Assembly: GCA_963826795.1 (NCBI GenBank)
Contig: CAWGYT010000027.1
Coordinates: forward strand, 62,001 to 126,000
From: CAWGYT01 sp963826795
GTDB lineage: Bacteria; Planctomycetota; Planctomycetia; Pirellulales; Pirellulaceae
Length of the DNA stretch: 64,000 bases
Direction of reading: 5' to 3'
Below are positions 18,929 to 28,164 of the stretch, piece by piece. The notes under the pieces were generated by a model. It made no database searches, was not told where the DNA came from, and saw only the letters and a program-made list of their open reading frames with translations. The position numbers were made by a program, and so were the translations under genes. How positions within the stretch are numbered: position 1 is the first letter of the stretch; every line of letters begins with the position of its first letter.

Positions 18929-19405
18929 GTGGAACCAAATTGGGACGTCGATCCGTTCTTCATGCAGCAGGCGCTGGCTCAGGCACAGCAGGCGGAGGCG
19001 TCCGGTGAGGTCCCGGTCGGGGCGATTATTGTGTTTGAAGACCGGATCATTGCCGCGGCCCACAATCAGCGAGAACAACTGCATGACCCGACGGCTCATG
19101 CCGAGATGATCGCCATCACCCAGGCCGCCGAATCGCTGAGCAGCTGGCGACTCGAGGGATGCCAGATGTATGTCACTCTGGAACCCTGTCCGATGTGCGC
19201 CGGGGCAATCCTGCAGGCGCGGATTCCGCGGCTGATCTTCGGCGCGGCCGATCCCAAGGCCGGTGCCGTTAGTTCGCTGTACCAATTGCTGAGCGATCGG
19301 CGACTGAACCATCAAACTCAGTTCACGGCGGGCGTTTTGTCGGATCGCTGTGGTCAATTGCTGACCGACTTCTTTCGCCGACAACGGCAGCTCGGCAAAA
19401 AATGA
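18929..19405 (+). CDS. tadA: tRNA(adenine34) deaminase
   Basis: A 158-residue cytidine-deaminase-fold enzyme that converts A34 to inosine in the tRNA-Arg(ACG) anticodon. The zinc site is complete: His57-Ala-Glu59 with the proton-shuttling Glu, and PCPMC with Cys87 and Cys90. The start is GTG, with ggggag about ten bases upstream. Its stop overlaps the flippase start (ATGA), and it follows the TIGR03790 gene by 17 bases, so this translation gene is embedded in a surface-glycan transcription unit. The family call is firm; guanine deaminase-like relatives are less likely given the motif spacing. Confidence 0.93.
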   Translation: MEPNWDVDPFFMQQALAQAQQAEASGEVPVGAIIVFEDRIIAAAHNQREQLHDPTAHAEMIAITQAAESLSSWRLEGCQMYVTLEPCPMCAGAILQARIPRLIFGAADPKAGAVSSLYQLLSDRRLNHQTQFTAGVLSDRCGQLLTDFFRRQRQLGKK

Positions 19406-20982
19406 CATCTTCCGGCGAAAGCGGACGGAGCGTCGTCGATCCTGCGGCCAGGGCCGCAGGCGACGGGCTCGACAAGGCAGCGCCAGCGGGTGGCCGGCCG
19501 ACCGATACGCCACCGTCGGAGCCTCCGCCTTCGGAAACGCCACCCGCATACGGGCAAGTCGTCGCGCGGGGCATGGCGTGGACCACGTTGGCCGTCGTAT
19601 TGGGTCGCATCACCGGATTCGCGGCCCAGCTGATTCTGGGCTGGCTGCTGTCCGAGCGTGATTTCGGGACCTACGCGATCGCGATCGGTTTGTCGGTGAT
19701 CGTCCTGACCTTGCGTTCCTCCGGAGCTCAGAAACTGCTGATTCAGCGGGGGTCGGAGTACGACCAGCTGGCACAGCCCTTGGCGCGGCTCTCGCTGGCG
19801 ATCAATGTGATTGCGCTGGTGGTCCTGTTGGCGCTGGCGCCGACGGCGGCTCGTTACTACGACGCGCCGGGGATTGTCTCCTTGATGTGGGTGATCGGCG
19901 TCTCACTGCCGCTGGGAGTACCCGCCGAGATCATGCGGGCCAAGCTCTCGGTGGACTTGCGGTTCGGTGCGCTCGCGGTCCTCAACGTGGGTTCGTTAAT
20001 CCTCACCCAGGCCTTGACGGTGCTGCTGGCGCTGGCCGGCCTTGGGCCGCTCAGTTTCGTCCTCCCGATGGTTGTCATCGCCCTGCTCGAATCGTTCGTG
20101 CTCTGGCGTCTGGTCGGATGGTGGCCACAAGGTCGCCCGCTGGATCGCCCGCTGCTGCGCGAGCTGGGTTCGGCCACCAAATGGATCGTGCTGTGCGGGT
20201 TTGCAGCCGCCTTGATCGTGCAGGGCAATCACTTGGTTGTGGGCAAGCTGGAGTCGCGTGAAGTGACCGGGATTTTCTTTTTCGGATTCCAACTGACGAC
20301 CGCGGTGGCGATGTTTTTCAACACCGGTATGCAGCGAGTGCTGATGCCGGCGATGAGCCGTTTGTCCGAGCAACCCGAGCGTCAGGCCCAGGCCTATTTG
20401 AAGTCGGTGCGCATGTTGGCGACGGTGTCCGCGCCCGTCTGCCTGCTGGGCGCGGTGGTGGCGGCCCCGCTGATGCACACGCTTTGGGCGGGCAAATGGG
20501 ATCGTGCGATTCCCGTCTTTCAGTTGCTCAGCGGAGTCTTGCCCCTGTACATGGTGACCGCGATCGGCGCCGCGCTGCTGGAGGCACAAGGTTTCTGGCG
20601 CGCCAACACGTGGTTTCACTTTCTCAGCGCGGTCGGCACCTTACTTTCGGCGTGGGTGGGAGCGACCGTCGGCGGGCTGGGGGAAATCGCCCTGGCCGCC
20701 GCCCTGTTTCGCGCCGCCTACGGCCTCTTCCACGGCCTCAGCCTGACGCGGCTGATGGAGCAGCCCGCGGCGACTTTTTTGGTGGCCGTCGTGCCGCCCT
20801 GCCTCGCCTCGATGAGCGTCGCCGTGGGCGTCCACTTGGGTCTGGGCCCGATGCTCGCGGGTCAAGCTGGCGGGGTTCAGACCGCTGTCCTGGCGATCGG
20901 CTTTGCAGCGGCGACTGGAATCGTGTATGCAACCTGTTTCCGATCGAGACTCAAGGAAATCGCAACGATTCTGAAACACTAA
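19402..20982 (+). CDS. Oligosaccharide flippase (Wzx/MOP family)
   Basis: A 526-residue membrane protein with about 12-14 hydrophobic segments. After a 50-residue Pro-rich cytoplasmic head, the region GMAWTTLAVVLGRITGFAAQ and LSERDFGTYAIAIG matches the start of polysaccharide transporters of the MATE/MOP group. It would flip undecaprenyl-linked repeat units to the periplasm. It overlaps tadA by four bases upstream (ATGA) and shares one base with the next gene downstream (TAATG). The long Pro-rich head is unusual for Wzx proteins. Confidence 0.87.
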   Translation: MTSSGESGRSVVDPAARAAGDGLDKAAPAGGRPTDTPPSEPPPSETPPAYGQVVARGMAWTTLAVVLGRITGFAAQLILGWLLSERDFGTYAIAIGLSVIVLTLRSSGAQKLLIQRGSEYDQLAQPLARLSLAINVIALVVLLALAPTAARYYDAPGIVSLMWVIGVSLPLGVPAEIMRAKLSVDLRFGALAVLNVGSLILTQALTVLLALAGLGPLSFVLPMVVIALLESFVLWRLVGWWPQGRPLDRPLLRELGSATKWIVLCGFAAALIVQGNHLVVGKLESREVTGIFFFGFQLTTAVAMFFNTGMQRVLMPAMSRLSEQPERQAQAYLKSVRMLATVSAPVCLLGAVVAAPLMHTLWAGKWDRAIPVFQLLSGVLPLYMVTAIGAALLEAQGFWRANTWFHFLSAVGTLLSAWVGATVGGLGEIALAAALFRAAYGLFHGLSLTRLMEQPAATFLVAVVPPCLASMSVAVGVHLGLGPMLAGQAGGVQTAVLAIGFAAATGIVYATCFRSRLKEIATILKH

Positions 20983-22532
20983 TGGCCAGTGACAACGATG
21001 ATCTGCGGATCAAAACGCCCTGGCTGCGCATCCTAAGTCCGGCCTCGGGTGGTCTGACGATGGATGGCGACGCACGGGCCGTGATTGGGCACCAGTTGCC
21101 GCCTGTCGGAGCGGACCGTCCCGCGGGGGTTTACGCGGAATGGGCCTGGGATGGACACCAACTGGACGTTCGCAACGATCGCTTCGGCATGGGGCAGCTG
21201 CTGTACGGCCTGCTTCCCGGCTCGGGCGGCATCGTGCTGTCTCCGCACTTGGAGCATCACGCCGAACTGGGCGTTCCCACCGAACCGGACGACGGCGCCC
21301 TCTCGGTGCTGATCCGCTTGGGTTTTTTGTTGGGCCGCGATACGCCCTTCAAATCGGTTCGCGCCCTACCGGTCAACGCCTCGCTGCGTTGGACGCCGCA
21401 AGACTTCTCGGTCACCGGTCAGCCGGTTGTGCCACCGGAGCGCGCGACAGGGCGCGATGCGGCCGTATCGGGTTATGCGGAACTGTTTCGGCAATCGATG
21501 GCGCGGCGTCCCCTGCCGCCGGGACAGTCGGTTCTGCCATTAACCGGTGGACAAGATTCGCGGCACATTTTGTTCGAACTGTGCCACGCCAAGACGCCGC
21601 CCGAGCTGTGCGTGACGGTCAGGACCAATCCCGCCGCTCAGTACGACGATGCAGCGGTCGCGCACGCCCTCGCTCAAGCCCTGAACGTGCGCCACGAAAT
21701 CATTCTGCCGCAACGTTCGGCGGTCGACGAAGACTTCCGCAAGTATCGGCGGATCGGCGTGATGTCGGACGAGGGCGGCTGGACGTCCATCCTGCTGGAT
21801 CGCATCCGTCGCTTTCAAGGCGCCTACGACGGAATTGGCGGCGACATGCTTTCTTCGGGGTACCTGGCGGGGATTGAGTACGACGAGCGCGTGAGTCGAA
21901 TGGTCGAAGGTCGCGACTGGGAGGCACTCGCCCAACACATTCTGGCTCACTTCAGCGCCTCCGAAGAAGCGCTCGCGCCGCTGCTGCGCGACCTCAGCTA
22001 CCACGACCTGGGGCGAGACTACGTGCTGTCGCGACTGGTCGCCGAACTGGCTCAGTTCAACGACGCGGGTCATCCACTGGCGATGTTTATCATTCACAAT
22101 CGAACGCGCCGCGAAATCGCGATGATGTCCTGGTTGATGTGCGCCGAAGTCCCGACCTATTACGCGCCGTACCTGGACGACGATCTGTTTGACTTCCTTG
22201 CCGCCCTGCCGGCACGCGAGTTTGCCTGCGGCCAATGGTTTCATCGCGAAGTCATTCGCAAGACCTACCCGTCCTGGGCAGAACTCCCGTACTTGGACAA
22301 ACGACGGATCGACCGACCGGGCCTGGGACTGAGCGACGTGGTCGGTTCGATCCTCAAATTGCGTCGCTGGGCGAAACGCAATACGCCTGGTATGACAGGG
22401 ACGGTTTCGCGCTGGGGCATGCATCGGCTCGTCACGCGAGCCGCCCGTTCATCCGCTCCTCGCCGAGTCGTGCAGCATGCGCTGGTCATCGAACAGCTGC
22501 TGCGTCGTTGGCGCACGAACGGCGCCGGCTGA
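20982..22532 (+). CDS. Asparagine-synthetase-like protein without a glutaminase cysteine
   Basis: A 516-residue protein. The core has an ATP pyrophosphatase loop, LTGGQDSRHI, near residues 186-195 (compare SGGxDS), followed by the AsnB C-terminal fold with DGIGGDMLSSGYLAG. The N-terminal 170 residues resemble a class II amidotransferase in outline but do not begin with Met-Cys, so glutamine hydrolysis is not expected; ammonia or an amine would have to come from elsewhere. The first residue of the loop is Thr instead of Ser. It is coupled to the flippase. Relatives adenylate a carboxylate and make an amide bond; here a sugar acid is a plausible substrate, by context only. Confidence 0.8.
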   Translation: MASDNDDLRIKTPWLRILSPASGGLTMDGDARAVIGHQLPPVGADRPAGVYAEWAWDGHQLDVRNDRFGMGQLLYGLLPGSGGIVLSPHLEHHAELGVPTEPDDGALSVLIRLGFLLGRDTPFKSVRALPVNASLRWTPQDFSVTGQPVVPPERATGRDAAVSGYAELFRQSMARRPLPPGQSVLPLTGGQDSRHILFELCHAKTPPELCVTVRTNPAAQYDDAAVAHALAQALNVRHEIILPQRSAVDEDFRKYRRIGVMSDEGGWTSILLDRIRRFQGAYDGIGGDMLSSGYLAGIEYDERVSRMVEGRDWEALAQHILAHFSASEEALAPLLRDLSYHDLGRDYVLSRLVAELAQFNDAGHPLAMFIIHNRTRREIAMMSWLMCAEVPTYYAPYLDDDLFDFLAALPAREFACGQWFHREVIRKTYPSWAELPYLDKRRIDRPGLGLSDVVGSILKLRRWAKRNTPGMTGTVSRWGMHRLVTRAARSSAPRRVVQHALVIEQLLRRWRTNGAG

Positions 22533-22544
22533 TCGCGGGCCGGG

Positions 22545-23336
22545 TCATTCGGGCTTGCGACAGACAACGGCCAGCATGTGGCCAAAGCGACAATGAGCCA
22601 ACCAGCGATTGAGGGGCGGTCCAACCCAGGGCAGCTTCTTAAGCGGCCCAAGCACGAGCCGCACGGGTGGCAATTCGTCGATCACTCCTTTGTACCCACC
22701 GTAGGGCTGCTGCGCGACGACCTCAAAGCCCGCTCCGGTCAGATATCGACAGATCTCCTCGGCGGGAAACGCATACTGATAGAAGGGACGGCCTCGCGCA
22801 GAAGTTCGATAGCAACCGATGCGGGCTTTACACCGCCGAATCGGATTCATGTACGGCACGGTGATGACGGCGATGCCGCCGGGACGCAACACCCGGAACG
22901 CTTCGCACAGGAACGGTTCAGGGCCGTCGCGCCGGTGCTCGACGACGCCGATCGAGACGTAGCCCCCGTAATATCCGTCGGGCACATCCAGACAGGTCAC
23001 GTCGCCAAGTCGCACGGGCAGATCCGGAAACAACTGATGGAGTGCGTGGATCGTATCTTCCGAGTAGTCAACGCCTTCGATTAGCCAACCTCGCTGCCGC
23101 ATGGCCAGCACGATCTGACCGCGCCCACAGCCCGCCTCCAGAATGGGTTCGTCGGGCGGCAGCCAACGTTCGAACACGTGTTCCAGATAATCCAGCTGGC
23201 CCTCCATCGCCCGCGAATAGTGCTCGCGAGTAAGTCGAGCTTGCCACCGACCATGCCAGTACGCCTCGTCAGCCGGTTCCGAAAAGTAGGCCAAACGTCC
23301 CCGCTCAAGCCGACGGATTGTTTTTTGTTTGTTCAT
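22545..23336 (-). CDS. Class I SAM-dependent methyltransferase
   Basis: A 263-residue methyltransferase with the SAM-binding motif LEAGCGRGQIVLAMRQRG, acidic loop GVDYSED, and the post-motif FRVLRPGGIAVITVPYMNP. ATG 23336 is taken because the family similarity begins with it; the frame is open back to 23393. It is the last gene of the minus-strand XrtU group, 153 bases after epsI, and it converges with the gene at 20982-22532, leaving only 12 bases between the two stops. Target unknown; a sugar hydroxyl or lipid acceptor is likely from the context. Confidence 0.85.
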   Translation of the reverse strand: MNKQKTIRRLERGRLAYFSEPADEAYWHGRWQARLTREHYSRAMEGQLDYLEHVFERWLPPDEPILEAGCGRGQIVLAMRQRGWLIEGVDYSEDTIHALHQLFPDLPVRLGDVTCLDVPDGYYGGYVSIGVVEHRRDGPEPFLCEAFRVLRPGGIAVITVPYMNPIRRCKARIGCYRTSARGRPFYQYAFPAEEICRYLTGAGFEVVAQQPYGGYKGVIDELPPVRLVLGPLKKLPWVGPPLNRWLAHCRFGHMLAVVCRKPE

Positions 23337-23489
23337 CGTTGCCCGGGTAGGATCGTCGGGGCACTCGAGACAATGTCCGAGGCGAGCGGCCATGGCGATT
23401 CGCGAGCGATCTGCTCAATCCATGCCGCCGGGTAATCGCACGGATTTCGCGGGTGGGAATACCTGCGGCGCGACCAGCAGCTTTCCGGC

Positions 23490-24167
23490 CTACAACGAGG
23501 CGTCTTCGTTGCTGAAGAGGACCTGATTCAGGATCGGAAGAAACTGACGTGAGAAATCGAGCGTCGGGTTGTCTTCCACGCCAATGCCAACATTTTGGCC
23601 GTCGATCTTTGTAATCAGGTAGATCTTGTACATCGCCGATTTGCCGGCGAAGGCGGGTTTCGGCATTCGCGGACCGATCCACGTCCCGTTATCCGAAAAG
23701 CTCCAAAAAATGCGGATTCGTTCGGTTCGCAGGGCTTCCTCTTTCTTGAACCGCGTCGTGAGAAACTCGGGAGCGGTTTCGATTCCCTCCACGTCTTGCA
23801 GCGTGTACTGTTGGGGCTCGTGTTCCATGGAGTAGCCGGCTCCGACGTAGCACCAATCCGGGGTATGGATCGTGACGTGTCGAGCACTTCCGCTGACCAG
23901 ATAGACGTTGATTTGCTGGCCGTCGCGGTTGGTGTAGGTTCGTGAGACACAGCCCGTGCAGTTGGACGCCTTGAATTCGTCCGCGTCGATCTCGTCGTCC
24001 ACACCGGTCCAGCTGCCGAATTCACGGGGCACATTTTGAAGGCGTTGCGTGAAAAGTTCCAGCTTCTTCGAGCTCTCACGACCCCAGCGGTCGGAGAGTC
24101 GGCCTTCGATTAGCGTGCCAATTCCCAGGACAACGATGACGACGGCGAAGGGAATGTATTTAGTCAT
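23490..24167 (-). CDS. EpsI-family exosortase-associated protein
   Basis: About 225 residues. One N-terminal membrane helix (IPFAVVIVVLGIGTLIEG) is followed by a periplasmic domain with VPREFGSWTGVDDEI, CTGCVSRTY, VNVYLVSG-like strand and HTPDWCYVGAGYSM, which are the landmarks of the EpsI/DUF3485 family that accompanies exosortases. Start ATG 24167 is preferred over 24179 because it opens directly on the helix. In other systems EpsI is fused to or encoded beside the exosortase. Here it lies two genes downstream of xrtU in the same direction. Its biochemical role is unknown. Confidence 0.88.
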   Translation of the reverse strand: MTKYIPFAVVIVVLGIGTLIEGRLSDRWGRESSKKLELFTQRLQNVPREFGSWTGVDDEIDADEFKASNCTGCVSRTYTNRDGQQINVYLVSGSARHVTIHTPDWCYVGAGYSMEHEPQQYTLQDVEGIETAPEFLTTRFKKEEALRTERIRIFWSFSDNGTWIGPRMPKPAFAGKSAMYKIYLITKIDGQNVGIGVEDNPTLDFSRQFLPILNQVLFSNEDASL

Positions 24168-24216
24168 GCTCGACCCCACGGGTTGTTCGATTGGACTCGG
24201 AAGTTGGACGACGCTT

Positions 24217-24245
24217 CACGAGGCCGCCCGACCCGCGGCCTCGTG
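24217..24245. repeat. Perfect 11-bp hairpin between the Wzc-like and EpsI genes
   Basis: The arms cacgaggccgc (24217-24227) and gcggcctcgtg (24235-24245) pair without mismatch around a seven-base loop. No T-run follows on either strand, so it is not a normal intrinsic terminator. Lying in the 105-base spacer inside the XrtU operon, it could be an mRNA-processing or stability element, or a dispersed palindrome. Confidence 0.55.
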
Positions 24246-24272
24246 ACTTGATGGACTGCCGGTTGCCCTCGG

Positions 24273-26581
24273 CTACGCCTGCTCCAGCTGTGGATCTTTC
24301 GGAACAGGTGCCTGGTCGATCAGCTTCATGTCGCTCTCGCGAATGTCCGCCGCTGCTCCGTTCAAAACGGCACCGGCAATCGGAACGCCGACGGAGCGGA
24401 GTCGGTCGCACGCTTCATTGACTTTCGGCAGACGGCTAATGTCCCGTCGGACTGAGATCACCGCTGCGTCGGCGTGCTGTCCCAGCAGCATCGTATCCGG
24501 GCTGGTCAGGGTGGGTCCGGTATCGATCACAATCAGGTCAAACCGCGAGCGAAGCTCTTTGAACAGCTTGCCGACCAAAGACGACGCAAGGTACTGATCG
24601 ACGTTGGCGTCTCGGTAGCCAGCGGACAGCGCCCAGAGTCCTTCGGCGGGAGTCGGCTTGACGACATCATCCAGGGAGACTTCCGAGCGAAGCAATTCGC
24701 AAAGGCCTCGGCTCATAGGCATCCCCAGGACGACATGTTGTTGAGGATTGCGAACATCGCCATCGATCAACAGGGTCCGCCGACCGGATCGGGCGAAGCT
24801 GACGGCCAGCTGGCTGGCGACGGTCGTTTTGCCCTCCTGCCCCAAGGCACTGGTCACCATGATGACCTGGTAAGGCTTTTGTGCTTTGGCGAACAGCAGC
24901 GAGGTTCGAATGCTGTCGATCGAGCGGGTGAGGGTGACTTCGATGGTGCGCCGGAAGTTGTGAGACATCGGCAACAATCCGCCCACTCGACGGCTCGTCA
25001 GCGACGGAAGGGTTCCGATCACGCGAATGTCGCCGGTATCGGCAACCTCTTGCGAGCTATTGACCCGCTGGGACTGCATGTCCCACAAGGCGATTCCCAG
25101 GACGGTTCCGGCCAGCGCCAGCACCCAGGCGGCGATGATCTGCATGTACTTGAGGATCCAGTTACTCTCGTCCGGAATAATCGCTCGTTCCAGCACTTCG
25201 ATCTGGGGCTTCGAACTCATGTCCAATTCCAGCGATTCCATTTCCTCCTTGATGCGCGTCATATTTTCTTCTTCCGCTTCCAACTGCACTTGGCGAACCA
25301 TAATCTCTGAGCTGAAGGCACCAACCTGCTTCAGCTGGTTCGACAATTGAGCGTGCTGCTCGTAGATCGCCTTGCGACGATCGTTCAGCGTCCGCACGCG
25401 AGCTTGCAGCATGTCGTATTCCTGCTGCAGCAGTCGATCGTCATTGTTGTTCAGCAACCGCAGCCGCTGCACGGCCTCGTTTTTCTTCTCATACTTGAAC
25501 TCTTCCATCTGCTGTTTGATGGTCGAGACCTGGGCCTGCATGGCCGCACTCGCACCGAAACCCCGACTTGCGCCCCGCCGAACGTAACGGCCTGCTCCAG
25601 TTGCATCAGCTGCTCTTTCATCAGTCGATATTCCGGATACTGCAGCAGCATGTCTTCGATTTCGAAGTCCAACGGCTGCATGGTTTGAGCAGACGCGATG
25701 CGTTGCTGATTCATCGTCAGCCCGTCGTAGGCCTCGAAGAATTGCTGGTCGACGGTCAGCTTTTCCCGGTCCAGGGCAGCCAATTCGCGATATCCCATCT
25801 CCAACTGCACCTTGACGCTGTCGGACTCGGTTGAGCCGTACGTCTTGGCCAGCTCGCCGATCTGCTCGTACTGGTCCGTGATGCTCCGCTGCAGCGAGCG
25901 ATGTCGATCGCGAAGTTTTTCGAGCTTCTGACGCTGTTCGATCCGCTCGGCCTGCACGATTTCGGTCATGTAGGCGTCCGTGATCGCGTTCAACAGCTTC
26001 TTCAGATCGTCCGGGTACTCTTCCTTCATGCTCAAGCGCAGCATTTCCGATCCCTCGGCGAACTCGACTTTAAGCTGACGGTCAAGCCATGCCACCGGGT
26101 TTTCCCGCTTGCCGAACCAGGGATTATCGCGGACCAGCGGCATCTGGCTGATCCCGCGTTGTCGCAAGGCCGCATTAATCACGAAGGGGCTTTTGAGCAG
26201 CGCGGCTTGCGTTTGCTTTTCGATTTCGTAGTCCTGCGGATGTTGAGGCCGTGCGTTGCGATCGGTCAACATCTGTTCGGGATTGCGGCGAACGCGAATC
26301 TGCACGAACGCTTCATACTTGATCGGAACCAGCAGCCAGAGCAAGGCGGCAAAGATCGACGCGACCAAACAGCCCAGGCCCAAGCCAAGCAGCCAACGGC
26401 GGCGCAGGGAGTGCAAAAAGCTGATGAAGTTAAAGCCGCTTTTGGTCTCGTTCGTGTCGAACCAAGGAGCCGCGGGCAGGGGAGTTCCCATGGAGGGCGG
26501 CAACTGGGGAGCAAGGGCCGGCAACTGATGGGGAGCGTTCGCGAAATTGGGATCGAGAGGGCGAGGGTCGAAATCGGACAT
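24273..26581 (-). CDS. Wzc-like chain-length determinant with tyrosine autokinase domain; frameshifted
   Basis: The N-terminal part has a first membrane helix (WLLGLGLGCLVASIFAALLW) followed by a Wzz domain and a long coiled coil; the second helix (IIAAWVLALAGTVLGIAL) leads to a BY-kinase domain with Walker A (ALGQEGKTTVASQ), A' (LLIDGDVRNP) and B (FDLIVIDTGP). Such proteins set polysaccharide chain length and drive export at the inner membrane. The C-terminus (DQAPVPKDPQLEQA) has no tyrosine cluster, which is unusual for autokinases. The frame shifts by -1 near 25567-25584, within the coiled coil, where ggcggggcgc precedes the break; one missing base restores about 770 residues. It follows xrtU by 59 bases. 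Confidence 0.87.
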
Positions 26582-26640
26582 GAAGTTTCGCTCCTGAGTG
26601 ACCGAGATGAGAGCTCATTTGAGCAGCCGAGGAATCCCGG

Positions 26641-27564
26641 CTACGTGGTGTGCCCAAGGCCCACATTCAGGCCTTGGGGGGCTGACTTGTCGTCGATTAC
26701 AAGCCGTGACAGGATCTGCATTTCCAGGAAAAGAAAACCGAGGGCCATTGGCATCATGATCAGGCCGGCAAAGTCGTGAAAGATGTGATTCGCGATCTCC
26801 TCATTCAGGTTCAAGCTGTACAACATGCCCGTAATCGTGATTCGAATGCAATTGACCAATAAGGCAATCGGAACCGAGCTGAACAGGATCACGATCCGCT
26901 CCCACCAAGGTCGGTGATGGCTAATCAATACGATCGCGACCGCCAAGGCAATGAAAATCGTCAACATCCGCAGGCCGCTGCATTGGTCGACAACGTTCAT
27001 CGGGGCATGCTCCAACTCGATTCGATTCCCGTCCCGATAAACCTCGATCCCCAGGGTCTGCAAGGCATACACACTGGAAATCGTCGCCATCGTCTGCATC
27101 GGTCGCAGGATGTTGTCCACCAGGACCCGAGGCAAGGGAAACATAAACACCAAGAACCCAATCGCCGGTCCGGCCCAGCGGAGCGTGCGAAAGCCTCCGA
27201 CCAGGATAAACACGCCCAGCAAACACAGGACGAAACTCAAACGGTCCACGGTAAACTGAACCAGGAACGATCCGGCAATCCGGGCCAGGGTCGCCACGAC
27301 AACGATCCCTACGCCCCACCAACGTTCCGCACTGGTGACCTCGCCAAAGGGTTCACGGCGCAGGTACAGCAGAAAAGCGGCGAAGGCGGGAATCAAGTAC
27401 CCGTGACTGTACATGGGAGAATCCCAAGCATCTGCTGTGCCAACCAGCATGTTCGCGTACGCATAGCAGACGACCAGCGAGAGGGCACCTATCATGGCCC
27501 AGGAGGTCTTTTCCCGGTCATCCAGGAACGAAGACGAGGTGGCGGCAGTCACGGTGAGCTCCAT
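26641..27564 (-). CDS. xrtU: Exosortase (XrtU-like)
   Basis: A 307-residue polytopic protein with about eight membrane segments. The three catalytic positions of exosortases are visible: Cys195 in VVDQCSGLRML, Arg241 in NCIRITITG, and His260/His263 in NHIFHDFAG. Exosortases recognise a short C-terminal signal on exported proteins, cleave before or in the membrane helix and pass the protein to a surface anchor. This planctomycete form, next to a Wzc-like kinase and EpsI, matches the XrtU context; assignment to that subfamily is from memory of the context and is less certain than the exosortase call. No protein in this window ends in the motif-helix-basic tail of an exosortase substrate. Confidence 0.88.
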   Translation of the reverse strand: MELTVTAATSSSFLDDREKTSWAMIGALSLVVCYAYANMLVGTADAWDSPMYSHGYLIPAFAAFLLYLRREPFGEVTSAERWWGVGIVVVATLARIAGSFLVQFTVDRLSFVLCLLGVFILVGGFRTLRWAGPAIGFLVFMFPLPRVLVDNILRPMQTMATISSVYALQTLGIEVYRDGNRIELEHAPMNVVDQCSGLRMLTIFIALAVAIVLISHHRPWWERIVILFSSVPIALLVNCIRITITGMLYSLNLNEEIANHIFHDFAGLIMMPMALGFLFLEMQILSRLVIDDKSAPQGLNVGLGHTT

Positions 27565-28164
27565 TTAGCAAGGAATCAAGAATCGAAAAAACGTTCGCCA
27601 GCTGGCCGACGCGGTCACGAGACGTCGTCTTGCGTCAACATGGATCCCTTCCGTGGTTGCCATTGTTCCACGGCGATCCCGAGTCAAGCTGACTCGCACG
27701 CCGCACTGACTCGCAGCTCGCACCCCGCTCCGAGCCAGAACCTCGGCTCGAACGGCCAAGGGCGAAAACAGGGCTGGGTCAATGCGGTGGGGCCAATGTG
27801 ATTGGGCCATGACTCGAAGGACTTCGCGGCGCGGATCAGCGGGGACGCGAAGGCGACGGACATGGCAGGACACCACCCACGGGACCGTTCACAAAACCAG
27901 ACGCCGCAAGCTCCCTTCAGAATAATCGTGGTCGTCAAGAACGTCAAACCAAAGCCCGGTAAGCCAACGAGTTCCCACGGACGGACGAGGTCACCACCGA
28001 TTTCCTCGCTGCTTCTGTTGCACGCGCCGCAGTTCGGATATTCGAGCGGGACGTTGCTCACGCACGCGTCGTACGAAGGGCACCGCCAACCGGTTCGCGA
28101 GGAAGTTTCAGCGTTAATCGCTTGGCGCGACGGATGTGCCGTCGCCCGGTCACCCGAGTGGTTG
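27565..28164. other. 600-base intergenic region upstream of xrtU
   Basis: This spacer lies after the heparinase-like stop and before xrtU, both on the minus strand, so it should contain the XrtU operon promoter. I found no convincing promoter. It contains a hairpin at 28127-28145 (separate entry) and a minus-strand frame from GTG 28061 to 27684 of 125 codons, with a CGAC motif and one hydrophobic stretch. That frame matches nothing I know and has no ribosome site, so I do not call it a gene. Confidence 0.45.
28127..28145. repeat. Perfect 7-bp hairpin after the heparinase-like gene
   Basis: The arms gcgacgg and ccgtcgc enclose a five-base loop, 20 bases beyond the stop of the minus-strand heparinase-like gene. 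It could help end transcription, but no T-run follows. Confidence 0.4.

Noticed and set aside
20484..20981. N-terminal extension of the asparagine-synthetase-like frame
   Set aside because: It overlaps the C-terminal part of the flippase in another frame; ATG 20982 overlaps the flippase stop and starts the conserved part.
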